DNA from: Streptomyces spinosisporus
Lineage (GTDB): Bacteria; Actinomycetota; Actinomycetes; Streptomycetales; Streptomycetaceae
Length of the DNA stretch: 64,000 nt
Direction: 5' to 3'
NCBI RefSeq assembly: GCF_022698145.1
Contig: NZ_JALDAX010000009.1
Location: forward strand, 306,716 to 370,715
Of the stretch, positions 17,625 through 26,324 are shown piece by piece. The notes under the pieces are model-generated. The model made no database searches. It was not told the DNA's origin and worked only from the letters and a program-made list of their open reading frames with translations. The position numbers and the translations under genes were made by a program. Position 1 is the stretch's first letter, and every line of letters begins with the position of its first letter.

Positions 17625-18860
17625 TCACCGCCACCCCCGCCGAGTCGCCAGCAGGACGCAGGCGGAGGTGCCCAGGGCGACTGTGGTGAGGCCTGAGGTG
17701 CCGAGGGTGGTGGCGGGGCCCAGGGTGGTGGTGAGGGGGCCGCCGAGGGCTGTGCCGAGGGGGGAGGCGGTGAGGAGGACCGCGTTGTTGGCGGCGAGCA
17801 TCACGGAGAGGTGCTGGGGCGGCGACTTCGCCTGCAGGAGGGTCATCGAGAGCGCCACGAAGGGCCCGTAGATCACGCCCCCGAGGGTGAAGCAGACGAC
17901 GGTGAGGGGCGTCGGGGCGTCGAGTCCGAAGGGCAGCAGGGTGAGCCCCCAGGCGATCACGATGGTGACCGTCACGGGCCACAGCGGCAGCTGCCGCAGC
18001 GCGCCGACCGCCAGCGAACCCAGGACGGCGCCGACGCCGAACAGCATCCAGTACAGGCCCAGCAGCGTGCCCGGCGCGTGCAGGTCGTCGGTCACATGCA
18101 GCGGCAGGGCGACCTCGACCGGGCCGTAGAGGAAGTTGAAGAACCAGGTGAGGGTGAGCAGACCGAGCAGTTCGGGGCGCGCCCGCAGCAGCGCGAGCCC
18201 ACCGCGGGCGGCCGCCTGGTCGACGGCGGAGACCCGCCCCGACTCCGGCAGCCGGGTCCGTACGACGAGCACGGCGAGGAACACATACGTCAGCGCGTCC
18301 AGACCCAGCACCAGGGCGGAGCTCGCATAGGTCACCAGCACACCGGCGAGGGCCGGGCCGGCGATCGTGGCGGAGAAGTTGAGCGAGCTGACGAGGGTGT
18401 TCGCGGCGAGCCGCTGCTCCTCGGGCAGCAACTCGGCGATCAGGGTGTACTTGCCCGCACTGCCCCACGCGTGCAGCAACGAGGAGACGGCGAGCAGCGC
18501 GACGTACAGCGGCGGCGTCAGCACCCCGGCGAACCAGGCCGGCGGCACGACCCCGATGAACACCCCGCGCACCACGCTGTCGGCCATGAGGAGCCGCTTG
18601 GCCGGCACCCCGCGCAACCGGCGACCGAGCAGCAGCGCCCCGGCCACGCCCGGCAGGGTGTACGCCGCGACCGCACCGCCCACCCACAGCCCCTGCGCCC
18701 CCTGAGGTGCGAGTTCGATGGCGAGCCAGGCCACGGCGACGAAACTCATGCCGTCCCCGAGATACGAGACCCCGAAGCCGAGGAACAGCCGCCGGAACAC
18801 CCGGTTGGCGAGCACCGGCCGGTAGGCGGACGGGACGAGGCGTCTGATCACCCTGGCCAC
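17625..18860 (-). CDS. MFS transporter
   Basis: About 411 residues with twelve hydrophobic segments. It opens RPVLANRVFRRLFLGFGVSYLGDGMSFVAVAWLAIEL, the typical helix 1 region of the MFS drug-efflux group, and ALLLGRRLRGVPAKRLLMADSVVRG marks the loop between helices 2 and 3. YRPVLANRVFRRL is the usual start region, so GTG 18860 or GTG 18851 is likely. A TTG at 18893 would give a TTGA overlap with the DUF2071 stop but has poor ribosome binding site spacing. It is probably an exporter. It runs in one direction with DUF2071 upstream and the UvrA-like gene downstream, a pairing that could be a self-protection set. Confidence 0.85.
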   Translation of the reverse strand: MARVIRRLVPSAYRPVLANRVFRRLFLGFGVSYLGDGMSFVAVAWLAIELAPQGAQGLWVGGAVAAYTLPGVAGALLLGRRLRGVPAKRLLMADSVVRGVFIGVVPPAWFAGVLTPPLYVALLAVSSLLHAWGSAGKYTLIAELLPEEQRLAANTLVSSLNFSATIAGPALAGVLVTYASSALVLGLDALTYVFLAVLVVRTRLPESGRVSAVDQAAARGGLALLRARPELLGLLTLTWFFNFLYGPVEVALPLHVTDDLHAPGTLLGLYWMLFGVGAVLGSLAVGALRQLPLWPVTVTIVIAWGLTLLPFGLDAPTPLTVVCFTLGGVIYGPFVALSMTLLQAKSPPQHLSVMLAANNAVLLTASPLGTALGGPLTTTLGPATTLGTSGLTTVALGTSACVLLATRRGWR

Positions 18861-18882
18861 GCTAGAGGCGTCACGTCGGCCC

Positions 18883-18902
18883 GCGCTTCTCAATTCCTGA
18901 TC
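18883..18902 (-). repeat. 20-bp element at the DUF2071/MFS junction (copy 2)
   Basis: GCGCTTCTCAATTCCTGATC, 18 of 20 bases identical to 17441-17460. It covers the last codons of the DUF2071 gene and the region just before the MFS start. TGATCA appears on both sides of TTCGG immediately next to it (about 18898-18914). Confidence 0.45.
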
Positions 18903-19654
18903 ATTCGGTGATCAGTTGTCCGCGACCCCACGGTGTCCGGCCTCCCGAACCGGACCGACACCCCCGGCGAGTACAGCACGCTCACCGGCGGCTCCGTCAT
19001 CCGCGGCAGGCCCGCCGCGGTGACCAAGTCGTCGTCCAGGCCCAGTAGTTCGGCCCGGTGCAGCGGCCACGGCGCGTGCTCGTTGGGAATGTGCACGGTG
19101 CGGCCGTGCCAGGAGACGTGCATGCCCCAGCGTGCGGTGAGGAAGAGCTCCAGCGGCGAGGGCCGCGTCATCGGCGCGCCGGGCCGCACCACCACACGGC
19201 TCGTGGGTCCGCGCCCGGCAGCGCCACGACGGCAGGTGTAGGTGAGCACGCCGTTCGCGCGGCGCAACCGCATCGCCGACCACACATAGGGCAGCCGTAC
19301 GCCGAACCGCCCCACCAGCACGGGCAGCAGACGGCTCGCGTCCAGCGACCGGAACACGACCCCGCGGCGGCCCCGTTCGTCCACCGAATACAGCCGTACG
19401 TTCGTCTCGCAGAACGTTCCGAGATACGGCAGCCCCGGCCCGGGGCCGAGGCCCACGCCACGCATGAGGAACGGCACGAGACCGACGTAGGTGACCCCGT
19501 CCAGGGTGTCCGGGCGGGTCCCGGCGGGCAGCAGGCCGGCCACCCGCTCCGGCTCGACCGGCCAGTGCAGAAAGGTCAGTTCGTGCCAGCCCTGCACCAG
19601 TGCCGGCCGGCGCACGGGACGTGGGGTGGTCGGGGTGACCGGCTCGATCTCCAT
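18890..19654 (-). CDS. DUF2071 family protein (YqjF-like)
   Basis: 254 residues. The family pattern is clear: ALVQGWHELTFLHWPVEPERVAGLLPAGTRPDTLDGVTYVGLVPFLMRGVG, then PYLGTFCETNVRLYSVDERGRRGVVFRSLDASRLLPVLVGR and FLTARWGMHVSWHGRTVHIPNEHAPWPL. The biochemical role of DUF2071 is unknown; the fold is related to acetoacetate decarboxylase. ATG 19654 is used, giving a family-sized protein; an ATG at 19705 is a longer option. It is upstream of and close to the MFS gene on the same strand. Confidence 0.85.
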   Translation of the reverse strand: MEIEPVTPTTPRPVRRPALVQGWHELTFLHWPVEPERVAGLLPAGTRPDTLDGVTYVGLVPFLMRGVGLGPGPGLPYLGTFCETNVRLYSVDERGRRGVVFRSLDASRLLPVLVGRFGVRLPYVWSAMRLRRANGVLTYTCRRGAAGRGPTSRVVVRPGAPMTRPSPLELFLTARWGMHVSWHGRTVHIPNEHAPWPLHRAELLGLDDDLVTAAGLPRMTEPPVSVLYSPGVSVRFGRPDTVGSRTTDHRMIRN

Positions 19655-19759
19655 GCCCTGCCTAGTGGTGCGGCCCAACTGGACGTCCCGTCTCGATGCG
19701 GTCATCGTACGGCCCCGGCCCTCAGCGGACCGGGGCCATCACACCCCGATGGTGCACCC

Positions 19760-20566
19760 CTACGGCTTGATGCCCACCCCGGTCCACAGGCTGACCTCGG
19801 CGTCCGTGGCGCTGGACTCGCCGTCCGGACGCCAGCGGTGACCGACCGAGATCCCCGGCTCGAGCAGGTCGAGCCCGTCGAAGAAGCGGGCCACGTCCTG
19901 CTTCGAGCGGAACTGCACCGGCGTACCGGCATTGTTGTAGATGTCGGTGACCTTCTGCCAGGTCGCCGGGTCGAAGTCGGGCGTGCAGTGGCTCAGGGCC
20001 AGCGCACTGCCCGAGGGAAGGACGGCCAGCAGCCGCTCCACGATGCCGTACGGGTCCTGGGCGTCCGGCACGAAGTGCATCAGGGCGTTGAGCGACAGGG
20101 CCACGGGCCGGTTCATGTCCAGCACCTCCGCCAGCTCGGGGGAGTCGAGCAGCGAGGCCGGGTCGTTGACGTCCGCCTCGATGTACGTGGTGCGGCCCTG
20201 GGTGGTGCTGCGCATCAGGCGCTCGGCGTACTTGAGCACGAGCGGGTCGTTGTCGGCGTAGACCACCCGCGCCTCGGGGACCACGGACTGGGCCACCTGG
20301 TGCAGATTCGGCTCGGTGGGGATGCCGGTGCCGATGTCCAGCCACTGGCGGATGCCGTGCTCCCGGGCGAGGACACGGGTGGCACGGTGCATGAACGCCC
20401 GGTTCTCGCGGGCGCACACGAAGATCGCGGGGTAGGCCTCGGCCACGGCCTCCGCGGCCTGCTTGTCGACCTCGAAGTGGTCCTTGCCGCCGAGGTAGTA
20501 GTCGTACATCCGGGCGGAGTGGGGCCTGCTGGTGTCAATGTCCCGCGCGGCGTGCGAGCTGGTCAT
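19760..20566 (-). CDS. SAM-dependent methyltransferase (DUF574 / Methyltransf_19)
   Basis: 268-residue actinobacteria-specific methyltransferase. RPHSARMYDYYLGGKDHFEVDKQAA at about 14-38 is the family hallmark, followed by ARENRAFMHRATRVLA, QWLDIGTGIPTEPNLHQVAQ (SAM-binding motif I) and VVYADNDPLVLKYAERLM. Streptomycetes carry many copies, often beside Scr1-type HTH and DUF397 genes, as here. Substrate unknown. AAGG before ATG 20566 supports the start. A second member, in the opposite orientation, is at 23930-24742. Confidence 0.9.
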   Translation of the reverse strand: MTSSHAARDIDTSRPHSARMYDYYLGGKDHFEVDKQAAEAVAEAYPAIFVCARENRAFMHRATRVLAREHGIRQWLDIGTGIPTEPNLHQVAQSVVPEARVVYADNDPLVLKYAERLMRSTTQGRTTYIEADVNDPASLLDSPELAEVLDMNRPVALSLNALMHFVPDAQDPYGIVERLLAVLPSGSALALSHCTPDFDPATWQKVTDIYNNAGTPVQFRSKQDVARFFDGLDLLEPGISVGHRWRPDGESSATDAEVSLWTGVGIKP

Positions 20567-20623
20567 CGTGAGCCTTTCGGTGATGTGCGGTGGGGGTGTG
20601 GGGTGTGGTGGGTCCGGGTGGCG

Positions 20624-20884
20624 TCAGTCGGCCGTCAGATGATCGGCGAGGCCCCGTTTGACTCCCGCGACGAACGCGGTGATCTCTTCCGGGGTGTAGA
20701 TCAGGGCGGGTCCGGCAGGATCGGTCGACTGCCTGAGCGCCACACGGCCGTCGGCGAGTTGCTTGGTCTGCACACACTGGCCCCCGTTGGGTCCGCTCCA
20801 TGGAGACTCCCAGCCCACCTCGCCGAGGTCCGACGCCGGCATCCCGTTGTAGACATTGCAGACACGGCCGTCGGTGACGGTCAT
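20624..20884 (-). CDS. DUF397 domain protein
   Basis: 86-residue protein of the DUF397 family: WESPWSGPNGGQCVQTKQLADGRVALRQSTDP and the ending PEEITAFVAGVKRGLADHL are characteristic. DUF397 proteins usually pair with an Scr1-type HTH protein, acting with it in development or antibiotic regulation. ATG 20884 has AAGGAG 5 bases upstream and overlaps the stop of the HTH gene (ATGA), so the two are translationally coupled. Confidence 0.92.
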   Translation of the reverse strand: MTVTDGRVCNVYNGMPASDLGEVGWESPWSGPNGGQCVQTKQLADGRVALRQSTDPAGPALIYTPEEITAFVAGVKRGLADHLTAD

Positions 20885-21762
20885 GAGTACTCCTTTCGCA
20901 TGCGGTTCAGGAGCGCCTTGCTGTCCGCGTCCGAGGTCAGCAGGGACATACGGTTGTGCGCCTCCAGGTGGGCCGCCACATCCGAACGCTGGTCCAGGTA
21001 CATGGCGCCGGAGAGGACCTCGCTGTAGACGACGTCCGGCAACTCCGGCTCCTCGAAGCGGAAGTAGGTGAACGGCGCGCACGCGCCGACATGGGCGCCG
21101 GCCGTGAACGGCACGACGTCGATGCTGACGTGCGTCATCTCGGAGGCCTCCAGGAGCCGGTCTATCTGCTCCCGCATCACCTCGGGACCGCCCACCACCC
21201 GGTGCAGGACGGCCTCTTCCATCACCACCCACAGCGTGGGCGCGTCGGGTCTGTCCAGCAGGCTCTGGCGGCGCAGCCGCAGATCGACCCGTCGGTCCAG
21301 GTCCTCCTCGCTGCCGTTCGGCAGGCCGCCGCGCAGCACCTCGCGGGCGTAGCGCGGTGTCTGGAGAAGTCCCGTCACATAGTGGGGCTCGTAGGTGCGC
21401 AGGGTCGTGGCCCCGGTCTCCAGGCTCACATAGGCGCGGAACCAGTCCGGCAGCGCGTCGCGGTACACGTGCCACCAGCCGGGCTCGTTGGCCCGCTCCG
21501 CGAAGGCGACGAACTCGTCGATCTCCTGCCGGTCGGCTCCATAGGTTTCGAGCAGCTTCTCCACATAGAGGGGTTTGAGTGAGACTTCCGCCTTCTCCAG
21601 CCGGCGGATGGTCAGGGCTGTCACCCGCAACGCCTTGGACGCGTCGTCGAGGGAGACGCCCGCGTCCTGGCGCCGCTCCTGCAGCCGTCGGCCGAGGATC
21701 ATGCGGAGAACGGTGGGAGCACTGGGGCTGTTGTTGCCCGTGCCCGACCGGCCTTCGTTCAC
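20881..21762 (-). CDS. Scr1 family helix-turn-helix regulator (DUF5753)
   Basis: 293 residues. The N-terminal XRE-type helix-turn-helix is at about 20-75 (LGRRLQERRQDAGVSLDDASKALRVTALTIRRLEKAEV). The rest is the DUF5753 effector part, with GWWHVYRDALPDWFRAYVSLETGATTLRTYEPHYVTGLLQTPRYAREVL and VPFTAGAHVGACAPFTYFRF. GTG 21762 is chosen because AGGAGGTAAGGGC lies directly upstream; longer readings have no such site. It is the first gene of the pair with DUF397, and divergent from the anti-sigma-like ATPase at 21952. Confidence 0.92.
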   Translation of the reverse strand: MNEGRSGTGNNSPSAPTVLRMILGRRLQERRQDAGVSLDDASKALRVTALTIRRLEKAEVSLKPLYVEKLLETYGADRQEIDEFVAFAERANEPGWWHVYRDALPDWFRAYVSLETGATTLRTYEPHYVTGLLQTPRYAREVLRGGLPNGSEEDLDRRVDLRLRRQSLLDRPDAPTLWVVMEEAVLHRVVGGPEVMREQIDRLLEASEMTHVSIDVVPFTAGAHVGACAPFTYFRFEEPELPDVVYSEVLSGAMYLDQRSDVAAHLEAHNRMSLLTSDADSKALLNRMRKEYS

Positions 21763-21951
21763 GCCCTTACCTCCTGAGGGACTGTCACAAGTACGGCACT
21801 GATGGCGACTTGGTGAAGCCACCAGTTCGATACCGACCCAATGAAATTATCAGGCAGCCGGTTGCAGGTTGAACTGCCCTGTGAGCATAGTTACTTGCGT
21901 GAATCGTTTCGACGATCACGGTGCGCCCGCTCTCCCCGGAAGGCAACTGCC

Positions 21952-22395
21952 GTGTCCCCCCACATGACTTCCTCCCCACAGCTCTTAGACGCAGCAACCC
22001 AGGAACGAACGCACTGGCTCGAACTGCCGCCGCAGCGCTCCAGCATCAAAGTCGCCCGCCGCTCCGTGAGCGCCCGGCTGAGCGCCTGGCGGCTGCCGGC
22101 CGACCTGTGCGCGGACGCCGTCCTGCTCGTGTCCGAACTGGCCACCAACGCCCTGCGCCACACCCTCAGCGCACGCATCCTGTGCGGGATCGGACTCGTC
22201 ACCGACGAGTGCCTCCGCCTCGAGGTGCACGATCACGACCGCTCGGGCCGCGAACTGCCCCGCTGCGAGCCCGGACCCGAGGACGAGGGGGGCCGCGGAC
22301 TGCTCCTCGTGGAGGCGATCGCGGACAGCTGGGGCATCGACCGGTCACGACTCACCGGCGGTAACGCCGTGTGGGCGAACCTGAGGACGGTCTGA
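21952..22395 (+). CDS. ATP-binding protein, anti-sigma regulatory factor type (HATPase_c_2)
   Basis: 147 residues with an RsbW/SpoIIAB-like GHKL ATPase fold: SARLSAWRLPADLCADAVLLVSELATNALRHT holds the N-box (SELATNALRH), LRLEVHDHDRS the G1-type box and GGRGLLLVEAIADSWGI the G2-type box. These small kinases bind sigma factors or anti-anti-sigma factors. GTG 21952 follows GGAAGG at 8 bases; ATG 21964 is the alternative. It is divergent from the Scr1-type regulator, an arrangement very common in Streptomyces, and the SpoIIE-type phosphatase downstream may act in the same switch. Confidence 0.88.
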   Translation: MSPHMTSSPQLLDAATQERTHWLELPPQRSSIKVARRSVSARLSAWRLPADLCADAVLLVSELATNALRHTLSARILCGIGLVTDECLRLEVHDHDRSGRELPRCEPGPEDEGGRGLLLVEAIADSWGIDRSRLTGGNAVWANLRTV

Positions 22396-22436
22396 TCCTG
22401 CCGGTCGCGCCGAGCTCACTCATGTCCGGGAGCGAG

Positions 22437-23678
22437 TCACTCCTTCTTGGGGGTGAGCTCGGCGAGCAGCAGAGTGCGGTCGTCGGCACCGGCCGCTGTG
22501 GAGGGGGAGTGCAGCAGCCGTTGGCACATCGACCGCAGCCGGTTCTGCTCGTCGGCGACCGCCCCGGGTTCGAGGGCCGCCGCGTCCAGGGCGCGTGCGA
22601 GGCGGTTGATCTCCTGGTCGATGTCCATGCCGCGGGACTCGACCAGGCCGTCGCTGTAGAGCACGAGCAGGGCAGGTTCGTCCAGGGTCAGCACGGTGGC
22701 CTCGTAGCTGCCCGTGCCGAGCCCGAGGGGCAGGCCGGGACTGGAGAGCGCCACCGGGCCGGTCCGGCCGTCCGGGCCGCGCAGCAGTGGGGGCGGATGG
22801 CCCGCACCCACGAGCGTGCAGGTGCGCGCGCGGGCGTCCCACTCGGCGTAGATACAGGTCGCGAAGGAGGCTCCGGGAGTCTCCGAGGCGAGCGCGTCCA
22901 GACGCCGTACGAGATCCGCGGCGGGGATGTCGAGCCCCGCCAACGTCCGGACGGCGGTGCGCAGTTGGATCATCGCGACGGCGGACTCCGGGCCGTGCCC
23001 CATGGCGTCCCCGACGACGAGACCGGCCCGGTCACCCGGCCGCTTCAGCACGTCGAACCAGTCGCCGCCGATGATGTTGCCCTGTCCGGCGGGCAGACAG
23101 CCGTGGGCGATGCGGCACCCCTCGACCTCCTGGGAGGAGCCGGGCAGCAGGCTGCCCCGGATGGCCAGGGCGGTGCGGCGCTCGCGCTCGTAGCGGCGCG
23201 CGTTGTCCAGGGCGATGGCGGCCCGGGCCGCCAGCCACTCCACGGCCACGACGTCCCCGGGCCGGAAGGGGTCACGGTCGGGACCGCGGGTGCAGGCGAC
23301 GAAGCCGACCGCGGTGCCCCGCAGATGGAGCGGGACGACGAGAAAGGACGCCGTGTGCAGCAGGTCGTCGATCCGTGCGTCGCCGCGCCCGGAGGCGATC
23401 AGCCGCTCGGAGGTGTGGGTGTCCACCGCGTCCAGCAACTGCGTGTGCCCGTCGGCCAGAGCGCGTGCGTACGGCGTCCCGCGCGGGAAGACGATCACCT
23501 CGCCGGCCGGCAGCAGCCCCTCCCACGACTCCGCCGCGTCCGTCCCCACCCGCAGCGCGAGACGGCGGGCCTCTATCTGGGGCGGATCCGCGGCCGGGTA
23601 GACGTTCTCCTCGCGCACCCAGCGCTCCAGCAGATAGACCGAGGCCGCGTCGCAGAAGCCGGGGGTGAGCGCGTGCAC
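22437..23678 (-). CDS. GAF domain - SpoIIE type PP2C phosphatase
   Basis: About 413 residues. The N-terminal GAF sensor domain covers roughly 1-160 (VYLLERWVREENVYPAADPP to DVVAVEWLAARAAIALDNARRYERE). The C-terminal SpoIIE/PP2C domain holds NIIGGDWFDVLKR and VVGDAMGHGPESAVAMIQLRT with the metal-binding Asp residues, then YAEWDARARTCTLVGAGHPPPLL, VLYSDGLVESRGMDID and GADDRTLLLAEL. These enzymes dephosphorylate anti-anti-sigma factors, releasing stress sigma factors. The start is the GTG at 23678. No anti-anti-sigma gene is adjacent; the ATPase at 21952 may belong to the same network. Confidence 0.9.
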   Translation of the reverse strand: MHALTPGFCDAASVYLLERWVREENVYPAADPPQIEARRLALRVGTDAAESWEGLLPAGEVIVFPRGTPYARALADGHTQLLDAVDTHTSERLIASGRGDARIDDLLHTASFLVVPLHLRGTAVGFVACTRGPDRDPFRPGDVVAVEWLAARAAIALDNARRYERERRTALAIRGSLLPGSSQEVEGCRIAHGCLPAGQGNIIGGDWFDVLKRPGDRAGLVVGDAMGHGPESAVAMIQLRTAVRTLAGLDIPAADLVRRLDALASETPGASFATCIYAEWDARARTCTLVGAGHPPPLLRGPDGRTGPVALSSPGLPLGLGTGSYEATVLTLDEPALLVLYSDGLVESRGMDIDQEINRLARALDAAALEPGAVADEQNRLRSMCQRLLHSPSTAAGADDRTLLLAELTPKKE

Positions 23679-23929
23679 GACGTGGGTGCCGGTCAGCCCG
23701 AGGTCGAGTTCCGAACCGATGACGTCGGCAGCGGGGGAGAAGACCGAACGCCGTGGTGGGGGCTGGGCGGTCGGGGCGTCGTCGGCGCGGCTGCGTGGTT
23801 CGTTCCGCAGGGGTCGTGCCTTTCCGGGTGGGGGGCTCCGGGGCGCACGGCGAAGTGGGTGGCTCGTCGCGCGTCGTTACGCAACTATATGATGAGGCGT
23901 CAAGGCCCCTGGTCGCAGAGGGAGTTGCA

Positions 23930-24742
23930 GTGCCGGACAACGCAATGATTCCGCCGGGGACCGATCCGGACAAGGCGAGTGTCGCCCGGATGTACGACGC
24001 CATGATGGGCGGTCAGCACAACTTCGCCATCGACCGCGAGGCCCTGGCGGCCTTCACGGCCATCGACCCCCAGGTGCGCACCCTGGCCCGCGCCAACCGC
24101 GCCTTCCTCGGCCGCGCCGTGCGCTTCCTGGTCGACTCCGGGGTGCGCCAGTTCATCGACCTCGGCTCGGGCATCCCCACCCAGGGCAATGTCCACGAGG
24201 TGGCGCAGGCGGCCAGCCCGGGCGCCCGGGTCGTCTACGTCGACAACGACCCCGTCGCGGTGGCCCACAGCGCCTCGCTGCTCGCCGACAACCCGGACGC
24301 GGACATCGTCGACGCGGACATCCGGCGGCCGGCCGACATCCTCGGCTCGCCGCAGGTGCGCAAGCTGATCGACTTCGACCGGCCCGTCGCCGTACTGATG
24401 ATCACGATCCTGCACTTCATCTCGCCCGAGGAGAACCCGGCCGGGATCGTCACCGCCTTCCGCGACGCCCTGCCCGACGGCGGCTGGCTGGCGCTGACCC
24501 ATGCCACCAACCAGGACCGTCCGAACACCGCGGACGCCGTCGGCAGGCTCTACCGCTCCCGGGCCACCTCTCCCGTCACCGCCCGCTCCCACGACGAGAT
24601 CCTCGGCCTCTTCGACGGCTTCGAGCTGGTGGACCCGGGCCTGGTCTACGTCCCCCTGTGGCGCCCGGACCCCGACGACCACATCCCGGACAACCCGTCG
24701 GAGTACTGGGTGTACGCGGGAGTCGGCCGCAAGGGCGCATAA
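23930..24742 (+). CDS. SAM-dependent methyltransferase (DUF574 / Methyltransf_19), second copy
   Basis: 270 residues of the same family as the gene at 19760: TDPDKASVARMYDAMMGGQHNFAIDREALAAF, ARANRAFLGRAVRFLVDSGVRQFIDLGSGIPTQGNVHEVAQ and VVYVDNDPVAVAHSASLL. The sequence diverges strongly from the first copy outside these motifs, so it is not a recent duplication. GTG 23930 follows GAGGGAG at 6 bases. It is divergent from the SpoIIE-type phosphatase, with 251 bases between them that should hold both promoters. Confidence 0.9.
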   Translation: MPDNAMIPPGTDPDKASVARMYDAMMGGQHNFAIDREALAAFTAIDPQVRTLARANRAFLGRAVRFLVDSGVRQFIDLGSGIPTQGNVHEVAQAASPGARVVYVDNDPVAVAHSASLLADNPDADIVDADIRRPADILGSPQVRKLIDFDRPVAVLMITILHFISPEENPAGIVTAFRDALPDGGWLALTHATNQDRPNTADAVGRLYRSRATSPVTARSHDEILGLFDGFELVDPGLVYVPLWRPDPDDHIPDNPSEYWVYAGVGRKGA

Positions 24743-25211
24743 GCCGGCATCCGCTCAGCGGTGCTGGTCGGCACTGCTGGTCAGCACTGGATCTGCGCCT
24801 TCCAGGCGGCCGGCAGTCCAGTTCCGGCCACTGCCGGTCGCCGAACCGGGCCACCTGCGCCGCGCCCGGTCGACACCTGACCGGAGATCGAACTGACCGG
24901 ATCGCGGCACCTCGTCACAGTGCGGTCTTTGTTGCGGCAGGCACTCTTGACAACATGCGTACTGTTTCGCGAGGTTTGGTCCTCGGTGGACAGTTCGGAA
25001 CCGGAGGGCCGACCGCGCAACGACCGTGCATACGGCGTGGAACCGGCAGATACTCGAAGAAGTGGTAGGACGCGGACAGCGCGTCGCGGGGGGACGTCAC
25101 GGGGGGAGCGGTCGCCGATGCGATCGATGAACAGGGGTCCACACACTCAGCCGGCCTGTGCTGCGGTCGGATCGTTCTTCGGGGAGCCTGCGGAAGGGCG
25201 GATGATCTGAC
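24743..25211. other. 469-bp intergenic region upstream of the GNAT gene
   Basis: No convincing gene. Just after the methyltransferase stop, TGCTGGTCAGCA (near 24774) is a palindrome beside a similar GCTGGTCGGCA copy, too weak to call a terminator. A promoter-like TTGACA at 24947-24952 is followed, after 18 bases, by GAGGTT. Short open frames here lack actinobacterial third-position GC bias and are not called. Confidence 0.5.
24947..24976 (+). promoter_or_regulatory. candidate promoter of the GNAT gene
   Basis: TTGACA (24947-24952), an 18-base spacer and GAGGTT (24971-24976), close to the Streptomyces housekeeping pattern TTGACR-N18-TAGRRT. It would give a leader of about 230 bases before the GNAT start at 25212. 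Confidence 0.35.
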
Positions 25212-26324
25212 GTGGACATCACCATCCACAGAACCGACGACCTGAGCGCCTCGCTGCAAGCGGCCTGGCACAGAGCGATGGATCAGTCGCTCGAGTACGC
25301 CAATCCTTTCCTGGCCCCGGAGTTCGCCCTCGGGATCGGCAGATATCGCGCCGGGACGCGGATCGCGGTCCTGCACGAGGGGGGAGAATCGGTCGGATTC
25401 CTTCCGTACGAACGCAATGCTCTCGGCGTCGGCCGTGCCGTCGGACTCGGCCTGTCCGACTGCCAGGCGCTCGTCCACCGGCCGGGGGTCACCTGGGACA
25501 CCCAGGAGCTGCTGAAGGCCTGCGGGCTTTCCGTGTTCGAGTTCGATCATCTCGTCGAGGAGCAGAGACCGTTCGGCCGGTATGTGACGGGCCTGTTCGC
25601 CTCCCCGGTGGTCGATCTCAAGCCCGACGAGAGCGGGTACGCGCCGTGGCTGCGCGGCGCGTATCCGGGGCTGGCCAAGACCACGCTGAAGAAGGAGCGG
25701 CGCCTCGGGCGCGACCTGGGAGAGGTGCGCTTCGAGTTCGACGAGCGCGATCCGCGGATGCTGCGGCGGCTGATGCAGTGGAAGTCCGCGCAGTACCGCA
25801 GGACGGGGCGGATGGACCGGTTCGCGCGGCCGTGGATCGTCGATCTGGTCAACCACCTCCACCAGGTGCGCGAGGAGCACTTCACCGGCGTGCTGTCCGT
25901 GCTGTACGCCGGTGACCGGCCGGTCGCGGCGCACTTCGGGCCGCGCTCGCGCACCGTGCTGGCCGCCTGGTTCACCGCCTACGACCCTGAGCTGCACTAC
26001 TACTCACCGGGGCTGATGATGCATCTGCGCACCGCCGAGGCGGCGGCTCGCAACGGCGTGACGCTGCTCGACCTGGGGCGCGGCGACAAGGAGTACAAGG
26101 ACTGGCTCAAGACCCGCGAGCTGCGCGTGGCGGAAGGATTCGCCAGCCGGCCGCACCCGGTCGCGGCCGCCCACCAGCTGTGGCGCAGACCCGTGCGGGG
26201 CCTGCGCAACACGGTGAACGCCCACCCCGAACTACGCGCCCCCGCCGACCGCCTACTGAAAACCCTCGGCACACTGCGCACCTCCCGACAGGGCTCCGGC
26301 TCTACGGGGTCCCGCACTCCCTGA
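25212..26324 (+). CDS. GNAT-fold acetyltransferase (FemAB/CelD-like)
   Basis: 370 residues of the Acetyltransf_6 group. LQAAWHRAMDQSLEYANPFLAPEFALGIGRYRAGTRIAVL is the family N-terminus; the core GVLSVLYAGDRPVAAHFGPRSRTVLAAWFTAYDPELHYYSPGLMMHLRTAEAAARNGVTLLDLGRGDKEYKDWLKT is its most conserved part. Relatives add acyl or aminoacyl groups to polysaccharides, cell wall or small molecules; the substrate here is unknown. GTG 25212 is used although the nearest purine-rich site (GGAAGGG at 25192) is far upstream. A basic, variable tail ends the protein. It faces the siderophore permease genes tail to tail. Confidence 0.8.
   Translation: MDITIHRTDDLSASLQAAWHRAMDQSLEYANPFLAPEFALGIGRYRAGTRIAVLHEGGESVGFLPYERNALGVGRAVGLGLSDCQALVHRPGVTWDTQELLKACGLSVFEFDHLVEEQRPFGRYVTGLFASPVVDLKPDESGYAPWLRGAYPGLAKTTLKKERRLGRDLGEVRFEFDERDPRMLRRLMQWKSAQYRRTGRMDRFARPWIVDLVNHLHQVREEHFTGVLSVLYAGDRPVAAHFGPRSRTVLAAWFTAYDPELHYYSPGLMMHLRTAEAAARNGVTLLDLGRGDKEYKDWLKTRELRVAEGFASRPHPVAAAHQLWRRPVRGLRNTVNAHPELRAPADRLLKTLGTLRTSRQGSGSTGSRTP

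Noticed and set aside
17441..18902. MFS gene as an insertion element or integron cassette bounded by the 20-bp repeats
   Set aside because: No transposase or integrase, no terminal inverted repeats, and codon use is like the neighbours; the repeats fit shared regulatory sites at least as well.
24920..25210. A 96-codon open frame before the GNAT gene
   Set aside because: No recognisable domain, composition rich in Arg and Ser, no third-position GC bias and no ribosome binding site.
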